From Blastomussa wellsi (Eukaryota > Cnidaria > Anthozoa > Scleractinia > Plerogyridae), in assembly GCA_947652115.1 (NCBI GenBank), contig OX393569.1, positions 10,664,820 through 10,728,819 on the forward strand: 64,000 nt of DNA. The letters are read 5' to 3'. Below the pieces are notes generated by a model that was given only the letters and a program-made list of their open reading frames with translations, was not told the DNA's origin and did no database searches. The position numbers and the translations under genes are program-made. Shown in pieces: positions 56,515 through 64,000 of this stretch; positions within the stretch are counted from its first letter, which is position 1, and every line of letters begins with the position of its first letter.

Positions 56515-57372
56515 GGCCAGTACAAAATGCAGAATGCAGACCGGGTACAAAATGCAGACTGGGAGCAAAAGTGATTTTTCGAGATTTTTGCACTTAAATG
56601 TTGCGTTTTAGTGGAAATAAACGCGTTTTAGTGGAAGCTGGTGATTTCAGAAATCACCAGCTTCCACAAAAATTCACGTTTTTAGCCTATTTCTAGAAAT
56701 GAGCACATTCATAAGCAACATTTTAAGCCTACACATACAGTCTTCTCATTTCTGGCGCGAGATCGCGGTAAAAAGAAATGTTTACAACATATATGACAAT
56801 ACGATAATGAGCAAGGTATAACGCATGGCCTACAGTGCGCAGCAGTTTACAGTCTTCCAATCCGATATCAGATATACGGTTTTCCAGAGAAAACGCAGAT
56901 TGAGACCAAACAGTTAGTGTGTACATGTCTTGATATATTTTTCAATGTTCAAGGGAGGAGTAAAAATTTGATTTTGTAGTCACCAGTTCGTGCAAGATGA
57001 AGCCACGAGAAAAGAAATAAATTGTCAGTCACGAAGCCACGCTTTGCAGAGGGCTTGTCGCTTGTCCTAGAAAAAACCAGGCAACGTAACCCGCCTCTTA
57101 TTACTGTTAATATTATTACAATTGTGTCACATAATTTTTATTTATTTACCACATTGCACTTACAGGAAACTTTATTTTTAATTTTAGCCATTATCTTTTT
57201 GACATCACTCGCTTCTAGATATCGACATCAGTTGCATCCCATGCGTGTCGTTATTTATACCAGTATACTACCGTACCCAAACACAAATTTCTGTTTTGCT
57301 CTCAGGCTGCATTTTGTACCTAGTTTGCAGTCTACAGTCTGCATTTTGTTTTGCATTTTGCATTTTGCATTT
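56515..57372. repeat. Inverted TGCATTTTGTAC-type repeats
   Basis: The left end has gtacaaaatgcagaatgcag and gtacaaaatgcagactggg; the right end has ctgcattttgtacc, cagtctgcattttg and three tgcattttgc copies. They face each other across about 780 bases that hold no gene. A hairpin ggtgatttcagaaatcacc (56639-56658) is also inside. Confidence 0.5.
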
Positions 57373-57389
57373 CTGTAACTGTTTGTAGC

Positions 57390-57755
57390 ACGAGCAAACG
57401 CAATATTTATAAGTTACAAAATGTCCAGAACTTTGTTGGACGGATCGTTCTTGGTCTTAAAAAATATGACCATATTTTCGAGGGACTGCGATCATTGAAC
57501 TGGACAGACTCAGACTCAAACTCAAACTCAACGACGCAACTATGGTTTTCAAGTGCACTAATAACCTTGTCCCTTTACGTTCCCGACAGACAAACTCGGT
57601 CATCTAACACCTTGCCCTTTTGCCGTTTATCAACTGGTCAGCGTTCTTTCGCTTACAGAGGAGCAAAACTATGGGACTCTTTAAGTCACAATCTCAAGTG
57701 TTTAAAATGTCCTAAAAATTTTAAGCGTCAATTTGCTCATTTGTTAAATAGGTAA
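57390..57755 (+). pseudogene. CR1/L2-like LINE, C-terminal fragment
   Basis: Reads YKLQNVQNFVGRIVLGLKKY, then a decayed middle and TGQRSFAYRGAKLWDSLSHN, the final part of a LINE reverse transcriptase, ending with a stop at 57753. The catalytic palm is absent. Confidence 0.65.
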
Positions 57756-57850
57756 ATATAATATTGTAGTAGGTTGAATGAAATATCTCTTCTCATTTAT
57801 TACATCCTTAAATTTTTTATATGGGAAATATAATTTCTATATTTAATGTA

Positions 57851-58879
57851 CAGTATGTTGCCCAAATACCCGGACACCCCTATTTCCGGACACTTCGACT
57901 TAACAATTCCGTATTTCGTTGAAACAAAAAAAAAACAAAAAACAAATCCGATCGATATGTTCCAAAGACTTATCGACTAGTCAGCTTTCGTTTGATACCT
58001 TCGTGGCCAAGCCACGCTCCGTGTAGGCGAGAACATTCGTTTTCAGTCGAGGTAGGTAACTTTTGTTTCTTCTTAAACGCGATTTTTAGCGCGCGTCGAA
58101 TTACCTATTTACAGTTAAGCGGTCTGTTCTCGCAAATACGATACAGATTAAAAGTTTTTTTGGACATAAGTGAAGCTTAAAGGACTAGGTTTGTCAGCAT
58201 CTAAGAACTTTCTGTTTTCCGTTTCGTATCTTCGAACTTGACCACAAGAGAGTTTATTTGCATTTTCCTATTTCCGGACACCTAACGATAGCAAACTAGT
58301 TTCTGTTTTAACTGCAATCTTATGGAAGAGTTGCTGAAAGACAAGCGTTTTTATAACTCCCTTTCATAATTTCAACTCACCTGAAATAATTATTTGGAAA
58401 AAATTCTTGAGTGTTGTTTTCCAAGTCCAGTCCAGTATCTAATAAATCAGTCGTCAATTTTCCTCGTCTTACCGTGATACAAATCAAATATGTCGGCTTG
58501 TTGGCCGGTTTCAAAACATTGATGACTTCTTCGCTAAATAATCGAAAGAAAAAGCTTTCAATTTCGGACAAAAAGTAATCTTTTAAATGAATGTTTCTTT
58601 AATCAACTTTTATAAGATATATTTTGCCACAAGGGAGAAGAATGTTCTCTCGTAACGATCGTCCGGAAATTGGGCAACCTGTCCGGAAATAGGGCATCCA
58701 ATTCAACGAACTCTTTCCGAAATTACGAAGGATCCAAAGAGTTTCAGGCGATGAAACTTTACGACCTACTTACTAGACGTGGAAGCTAACTTGTGGCTGA
58801 ATTTCAGCCCTTTTGCGTTGTTTTGAGGTAAGATATTGCGGTTTATGCAAAAAGTGTCCGGAAATAGGGCAACATACTG
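57851..58879. mobile_element. pogo/Tigger-like TA-flanked element, 1029 bp
   Basis: Ends CAGTATGTTGCCC and GGGCAACATACTG are perfect inverted copies and each is flanked by TA (57849-57850, 58880-58881). A start of CAGT and TA target is the pogo/Tigger pattern. The motif gtccggaaatagggc occurs in several orientations inside. No transposase is readable, so it is non-autonomous. Confidence 0.65.
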
Positions 58880-58991
58880 TATTTATTGCTATATTAGTAC
58901 TCAATTTGCATTTTTTTTTTTGGGGGGGGGGGGGTTGTATTGTGGCTAAAAACCCCATCAGGGAGCTTCAATAAAGTTTACTTGTTTATTT

Positions 58992-59163
58992 AACAAATGG
59001 TAAACGCCATAGCATGTACTATTGAGTTATGGGTGCACGCGGGAGGTTGCTAAGCACGAAAGAAGCGTATCGCCTCGTGCGACTCTAGCTTCTTGAGTGC
59101 TTAGCAAACCTCCCAAGTGCATCCGTAACTCAATAGTACATGCTATGGCGTTTACCATTTGTT
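58992..59163. repeat. Large stem-loop with ~66-bp arms
   Basis: Arms 58992-59057 and 59097-59163 (aacaaatggtaaacgccata...) pair at roughly 90% around a 39-base loop. A T-run and G-run (58911-58935) lie just before it. Confidence 0.75.
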
Positions 59164-59463
59164 TTATAATATAACACTGAGACATTGGGACAACAGAGCT
59201 GCTTTTATTGAGGTACATCGCAAAAAATGTTGGTGTAGTCTTACATGACAGGAGAAAATAAGCGCGCGAAAATTCATTCATGACAAGCGACTGCACACCA
59301 GCAACTCGATAAAGTTTAATCACGTTTCCTGAAATATCGATCAAAATCCTCTTTCTAAGGTCTGTATCCAACAACCGGTGAAATAGTTCAATAGAATTAT
59401 GAACAAACTCAGGGAAAAAAGTAGACAACCGTCCAAAGTTATTAAAACACGAAGGACTGAATT

Positions 59464-60081
59464 TCACATCGATTCAGAGAATGAACCGTTGAAAACAATT
59501 TTCACATTTTGAATGGTGCATTCGCTGAAGAGCGATTTCGTTGCCACTTGTTTGGCCTGGAACGACGTGGATTGCCGAGAAGTTTCTGATGGCTGGCTGT
59601 GATTGTTGGCAGAAGGAGAACTGAAGGCTCTCGACAAGACTTGGCTACAGTTATGGAGCTGTGAGGTCGAAGGCTGCGAATTGTAGCTTACCAGAGACTG
59701 CTCACTGCGGTGTCCAGAAATGGCCATTATGTGGCGGTTTGAAATCCCGGCGTTGGACCAGAGAGTGATGGCAGTGGCTCTTACACAATGGTTTGTGTAG
59801 ACTTTGGATAAACGTGCTTCTTCGCTGATGGTCTTCATTTTAGCGAGGCTGTTTATTCCAAGCGGTCGTGCTTCGTACCAAACGGCATCTAGAGCCATGC
59901 TATTTTTCTTGGGATATTGAAAAAACGCAGTACACTTTGGATTGACCTTCTGGAGATACAATTTGAGGGCCTTGTAGCCGTCACCTTGGTCTTCGGTCTC
60001 ATACATTCTGGCTTCTTTTTCCGTGCTTTCAACGTCCTTAAGCCCTCCGGGATGATTCTTTGATAATTCATCGTGAGTCAT
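59464..60081 (-). CDS. Crypton-like tyrosine recombinase (DUF3504-type), C-terminal part
   Basis: 205 residues from ATG at 60081. The catalytic region of a tyrosine recombinase is visible: KVYTNHCVRATAIT (H-x2-R box), RHIMAISGHRSEQS (His box) and LVSYNS (Tyr nucleophile). Upstream, GDGYKALKLYLQKVNPKC and FFQYPKK match the Crypton-derived domain found in ZMYM/QRICH-type proteins. The first Arg and the N-terminal DNA-binding part should lie in upstream exons that are not visible; the reading frame begins just 38 bases from the Gypsy LTR at 60119. The frame is intact, so this may be a live Crypton exon or a domesticated gene. Confidence 0.65.
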   Translation of the reverse strand: MTHDELSKNHPGGLKDVESTEKEARMYETEDQGDGYKALKLYLQKVNPKCTAFFQYPKKNSMALDAVWYEARPLGINSLAKMKTISEEARLSKVYTNHCVRATAITLWSNAGISNRHIMAISGHRSEQSLVSYNSQPSTSQLHNCSQVLSRAFSSPSANNHSQPSETSRQSTSFQAKQVATKSLFSECTIQNVKIVFNGSFSESM

Positions 60082-60118
60082 GGTTGCGTAATTAAGCTTC
60101 TTTGCCCTTCAAGGCCCC

Positions 60119-60264
60119 TGTTAGGAGTGTCAGCCCGACATCAAACAGTAAAAGATCATGAAACACACAACACACAAATTTCGGTTCTTCTTCTTCTTTT
60201 TTCACCTCGTGGTCTGTTGGTCACGTGACTGCGACCAACTGGGGTGGGGTGGGGTGCCCCTACA
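60119..60264 (-). repeat. 3' LTR of right-hand Gypsy element
   Basis: On the - strand it starts TGTAGGGGCACCCC and ends CACTCCTAACA, 146 bases, with TGT/ACA termini. It is preceded by the purine tract gttttagagggggag (60267-60281). The second LTR is outside the window. Confidence 0.6.
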
Positions 60265-60605
60265 TACTCCCCCTCTAAAACAAGATGTCCTCCTGGACAT
60301 CGAAAAAGTGGCTTAGTCTAGTTTACATTGTAACAGTTTACAACATCCGAGTAACAAAAACTTTGAAGGGTGATCAGGCCTTCACAGTTGCATCCTACTT
60401 ACTAATTCGAAAACCTTTCATGACTAAAGACCAACTACAGTGTTCATAAGCACTGTCTTGAAACTGCCTAACAATTTATTCCGAAGAAGTCCCTTTGGTT
60501 TTCTTGCAAGAAACAAAACATGATACTAATATGTTACTTAAACAACAGTCTAATAAAGTTCAATAATGTTCAAGTCTTCAAGGATTTTGTTTCTGGTGTT
60601 CAGTC
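60265..60605 (-). other. Gypsy 3' untranslated segment
   Basis: Between the pol stop codon and the LTR; no coding. Includes the polypurine tract next to the LTR. Confidence 0.5.
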
Positions 60606-63600
60606 TTAAACAGCCATTGGTGACACATACTGGAAAATGTTTGGTGGCACAAATGGTACAGAAGCTAGATACACTGGCACATAATAAGGTGTCACCCAAT
60701 AATTAGACAAAGCTAATGTTCCAGAAGGTACAGTAGACATCCACGTGGAATAAGCAGAAACACTGGCGGTTGTTGCTGGAGTACTCAGTGTACTGTTTGG
60801 ATGGTAACTTGGATTGCCAAGATGGTCATAGCAAAGAATATTTTGTGGACGGCGGTTCCGCACAGGATGACCCCGAGGTCCCACTTGCTCTTGTTCATCT
60901 TCTGTTTCAGAGTGAGAAGGGGAACAGTCTTCTGGAACTGGTGTGTCCTCATCAACATCAGCGTCGGCATCGGCATCAGCGTCGTCAAGCAACAATTCTT
61001 CTTGGCTACCATCTATGGGCTCTTGTTCCTGAATGTCAGTTTCTGCTAATGGTGTTAAGAACTGCAACATTTCCAACTCGTTGGGCGAGAGGCCAGGAAA
61101 CTCCCTCTCATCTCCACTGTCACTACCACGGTGCACGTCTCTCTCTTGCTGGTTAACAGGGACTGAGCTCCTTCTTACTTGGGTACGCTGAGCAACAGGT
61201 TCTGGCAAATCACTTTGTATGAAATCACAAGGCAACAGAAGGTTTCTGTGAAGAGTTCTTGATTTGCCTTGCCGCCCTTCTGGTGTTACTTCATAGACAG
61301 GTAAGTCGCTCTTTTGCTCGACTATAATATGTACTGCTTGCTCCCAATGAGACCTGAGCTTCCCAGGACCACCACGCTCTGAGAGGTTACGTACCAACAC
61401 ACGGTCTCCTGGTTGTAACTTGGAGAATCGTACTTTTCGGTCATACTGCTTCTTTCCTTCACCTGCAGACTTGGAGATATTCCGCCTGGCCAATTCATAA
61501 GCCTCTTTCATTGCAACTTTCCATTTGTTAGTGTACTCTGAATGATTCATACCAGTTTCTTCACGCGAAAGTCCAAACGTTAGGTCAACTGGAAGGCGTG
61601 GCGAGCGTCCAAACAATAAATAGAAAGGAGAAAACCCAGTGGCATCATTTCTAGTGGAGTTATAAGCATGGACAACTTTGTTCAGTGAGTCCTTCCACTT
61701 GTGTTTCTTGCTTTCTGGAAGAGTTCTCAACATATGCAACAATGTTCTGTTAAATCTTTCTACCTTTCCGTTCCCTTGCGGGTGATACGGTGTTGTTCGA
61801 AGACGCGTCACACCACTGAGCTTTTCCAATCTGTGAAAGAGTTTGTTCTCAAACTCCCGTCCTTGATCATGAAGGATCTTTGCTGGGAAAACAAACCGTA
61901 GAACAAAGTCATTAAAGAGGCGATCAGCCGCAGTTGTGGCCGACTTGTTCTTTGTTGCATAGGCTTGTGCAAAACGAGTGAAATGGTCAATAATGACTAA
62001 GATGTACTCATAACCACCAGAACTTGGCTCCAAATGGAGAAAGTCAATTGACACTAATTCAAAAGGATAAGAAGTGGTCACAGTGTGTAGTGGAGCTCTT
62101 GTAGACAGGTTTGGCTGTTTCTGTTTAAGACATGGGCAAACTTTGGTCACAAAGTGAGTGATGTCATCTTCCATGTTGGGCCAGTAGAAACGTTCATGCG
62201 CCAACTGGATTACACGAGGGGCTCCTAAGTGTCCCATTTCCTGGTGAAGTTCTTTAAATACAATAGTGTGAAACGCTTTAGGTAGCACCAACTGAGAGTA
62301 GGGTCCACTTCTCCTAAACAACAGGCCATCTTTATCACAATAGAGTTTGCGTCGCTGTCTCAATAATACCTTTGTGGCTGGTCGTTCACGTCTAAGCTCC
62401 CATGATTTGGGCCATTTTCCTGTTTTCAAAAATTTCAATACTCTTCCTATCGACTGGTCTTGTTTCTGGGCATGATGAACAGAATTTTTGCTAATCGTAT
62501 GCACACTAGGACCAAGGGACACTTCTTCCATGTTCAACAAGCTGGAATCAGTGCTCACTGCAGACACCCAGAATGTCTCTCCTTGTCCATTTGCTCTTAC
62601 TGCCGCACAACAAGCCTTGATATCACCCTCGGACACATTCACAGTACACAGTTTCATGTAAGAATCAATATCCATTGGCAGTCTTGAGAGTGCATCAGCA
62701 TCCTTGTTGGCGTGTCCAGGTCTGTACTTGATGGCAAATGAAAAGTCTGCGAGCTCTGACACCCAACGATGGCCAGTAGCATTCAACTTTGCAGTGGTCA
62801 GCACATAGGTCAGGGGGTTATTGTCCGTATACACAGTAAAGTCAGGCGCATGGTAGAGGTAGTCTCTAAAGTGTTCACATACAGCCCACTTGAGAGCGAG
62901 AAACTCGAGCTTCCCTGCATGGAGATAATAGTTCTTCTCTGCCTTTGTCAATGACCTTGAGCCGTAACCAATTACTCTCATCTTTGCATCCTGTTTCTGA
63001 TATAACACGGCTCCTAGTCCCTCTTGCGAAGCATCAGTATGCAGGACAAAGGGCTTGCTAAAATCGGGATATCCAAGAATTGGAGGAGCTACAAGGTGGT
63101 CTAACAAGGTTTCAACTGCTTTTTGATGCTGTTCCATCCAAATGACCGGTTGGGACGATGGCACTGAACCATGACATTGCTTGTTCTTGTGTGTTCTTGT
63201 CACATCTTCAGAGGTCAATAACTGAAATAGCGGATGTGCAATTTTGGCAAAATTTTGGATGTACTTCCGGTAGTACCCAACAAGACCCAGTAATTTTCTA
63301 ACTTCACCAACTGTACTAGGCTTACTGTCCTTCAGAGTCCTAACTGCTTCCACATTAGAAGGGTCTAGTCTGTAGCCTTCTGCTGACACAATCTGTCCAA
63401 GATAGTTAACCTCTCGCTTAAAGAGTCTACACTTCTTGGGTTTAAGCTTAACCCCATGTTCACGTAACCGTCGGAGCACCTTCCGAATATGGTCAACATG
63501 TTCCTCAAATGTTTGGCTAAAGACAATGATGTCATCAATGTAAGGTATACAATTATCATCCCTCAAACCATCAAGGCAGTGTTCCATAAAGCGTTGAAAT

Positions 63601-64000
63601 TCTCCTGGTGCATTTTTCAAGCCCATTGGTAGGCGAACCCATTCATACAATCCCCAGGGGGTGGCAAAAGCTGTTTTGTGTCTACTTTCAGGACTTACAA
63701 AACCTTGATGATAAGCTTTCCCCTGATCCAGTAAGGAGAACCATTGATTTCCGCCTAGGCTTTCCAAGGCATCCTGCATTCTGGGCAAAGGGTGGCTGTC
63801 ACGAACTGTTTTGGAGTTCAACTGTCTATAGTCTATGCACAGTCTTAATGTTCCATCCTTCTTCCTAACACATACAACAGGGGATGAATAAGCTGACCTT
63901 GACTTTTGAATCCACCCTCGATTCAACAGATCCTCAACATACTGCTTTACTTCTGCATAGAGTGGCCGGGGAATAGAAGTGTACTTCCGCTGAACTGGTA
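60606..64000 (-). CDS. Gypsy retrotransposon pol (RT-RNase H-integrase), 5' end outside window
   Basis: An unbroken frame of more than 1100 codons that also runs open from 63926 to the window edge. Order: reverse transcriptase ([23 protein letters not shown] active site with both Asp), RNase H ([36 protein letters not shown]), integrase zinc module ([16 protein letters not shown]), integrase core with the triad at [19 protein letters not shown] and [12 protein letters not shown], then a GDRVLVRN segment. The C-terminus is acidic ([14 protein letters not shown], from a short repeat) and ends in a hydrophobic, Tyr-rich tail. All catalytic residues I can check are present, which points to a young insertion. 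Confidence 0.9.
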   Translation of the reverse strand, partial: PVQRKYTSIPRPLYAEVKQYVEDLLNRGWIQKSRSAYSSPVVCVRKKDGTLRLCIDYRQLNSKTVRDSHPLPRMQDALESLGGNQWFSLLDQGKAYHQGFVSPESRHKTAFATPWGLYEWVRLPMGLKNAPGEFQRFMEHCLDGLRDDNCIPYIDDIIVFSQTFEEHVDHIRKVLRRLREHGVKLKPKKCRLFKREVNYLGQIVSAEGYRLDPSNVEAVRTLKDSKPSTVGEVRKLLGLVGYYRKYIQNFAKIAHPLFQLLTSEDVTRTHKNKQCHGSVPSSQPVIWMEQHQKAVETLLDHLVAPPILGYPDFSKPFVLHTDASQEGLGAVLYQKQDAKMRVIGYGSRSLTKAEKNYYLHAGKLEFLALKWAVCEHFRDYLYHAPDFTVYTDNNPLTYVLTTAKLNATGHRWVSELADFSFAIKYRPGHANKDADALSRLPMDIDSYMKLCTVNVSEGDIKACCAAVRANGQGETFWVSAVSTDSSLLNMEEVSLGPSVHTISKNSVHHAQKQDQSIGRVLKFLKTGKWPKSWELRRERPATKVLLRQRRKLYCDKDGLLFRRSGPYSQLVLPKAFHTIVFKELHQEMGHLGAPRVIQLAHERFYWPNMEDDITHFVTKVCPCLKQKQPNLSTRAPLHTVTTSYPFELVSIDFLHLEPSSGGYEYILVIIDHFTRFAQAYATKNKSATTAADRLFNDFVLRFVFPAKILHDQGREFENKLFHRLEKLSGVTRLRTTPYHPQGNGKVERFNRTLLHMLRTLPESKKHKWKDSLNKVVHAYNSTRNDATGFSPFYLLFGRSPRLPVDLTFGLSREETGMNHSEYTNKWKVAMKEAYELARRNISKSAGEGKKQYDRKVRFSKLQPGDRVLVRNLSERGGPGKLRSHWEQAVHIIVEQKSDLPVYEVTPEGRQGKSRTLHRNLLLPCDFIQSDLPEPVAQRTQVRRSSVPVNQQERDVHRGSDSGDEREFPGLSPNELEMLQFLTPLAETDIQEQEPIDGSQEELLLDDADADADADVDEDTPVPEDCSPSHSETEDEQEQVGPRGHPVRNRRPQNILCYDHLGNPSYHPNSTLSTPATTASVSAYSTWMSTVPSGTLALSNYWVTPYYVPVYLASVPFVPPNIFQYVSPMAV

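Noticed and set aside
59027..59467. 146-codon - frame downstream of the recombinase
   Set aside because: It runs into the stem-loop and shows no domain; more likely 3' flank.
60770..61156. 128-codon + frame in the right-hand Gypsy
   Set aside because: Antisense shadow of the acidic C-terminal repeat of pol.
1..64000. Complete tRNA or rRNA genes
   Set aside because: Only tRNA-like promoter boxes within a SINE were seen; no cloverleaf or rRNA signature was recognised by eye.

Overview
The window looks like nuclear DNA of a cnidarian, most likely a stony coral. The basis is AT-rich DNA with GT-AG introns, animal-type genes split into exons, and a dense mix of repeats of kinds I associate with anthozoan genomes (Gypsy, Penelope, CR1-like LINEs, Mutator, Crypton, a tRNA-derived SINE, many MITEs and fold-backs). 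There is no bacterial gene organisation. Family assignments come from reading motifs by eye; no database search was run.

Two host genes can be defended. (1) Two exons of a Nudix hydrolase resembling NUDT6 (1009-1211 and 9555-9671, + strand), separated by an 8.3 kb intron full of repeats; its 5' exons lie outside the window. (2) A large coiled-coil gene on the + strand, coding exons 36553-36592, 37215-38396, 44235-44481, 45041-45096, 45481-47580 and 49424-50319. All intron phases agree and the joined length is 4521 nt, or 1506 residues. A second possible first exon (39982-40057) has the same phase and would give a 1124-residue isoform with an MGKEASKH start that resembles an N-myristoylation signal. 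I do not recognise the protein family.

The rest is mostly mobile DNA. 1-11300: SINE pieces, a Penelope 3' fragment, a Tx1/L1-like LINE tail and a series of MITEs. 11880-16420: an LTR with an upstream polypurine tract, cut by a 5'-truncated CR1/jockey-like LINE and by a 1.7 kb fold-back that carries two inward-facing copies of an integrase-core-like gene start. 16420-20720: palindromic repeats and MITEs. 20726-30323: a degenerate Gypsy element on +, itself interrupted by a complete but degenerate Gypsy element on - (24432-29057, target duplication GAAAG). 30460-36500: repeats and the likely 5' flank of the coiled-coil gene. 47884-49408: two head-to-head Penelope fragments in its last intron, each with a hammerhead-like motif. 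51146-53270: a broken Mutator-type transposase. 53535-58880: MITEs and Helitron/LINE scraps. 59464-60081: a Crypton-like tyrosine recombinase. 60119-64000: a Gypsy element on - with an open pol reading frame that runs off the window.

I found no new multi-gene system. The observations most worth following are the alternative lipid-anchor first exon, the hammerhead-like Penelope tails and the integrase-derived fold-back.
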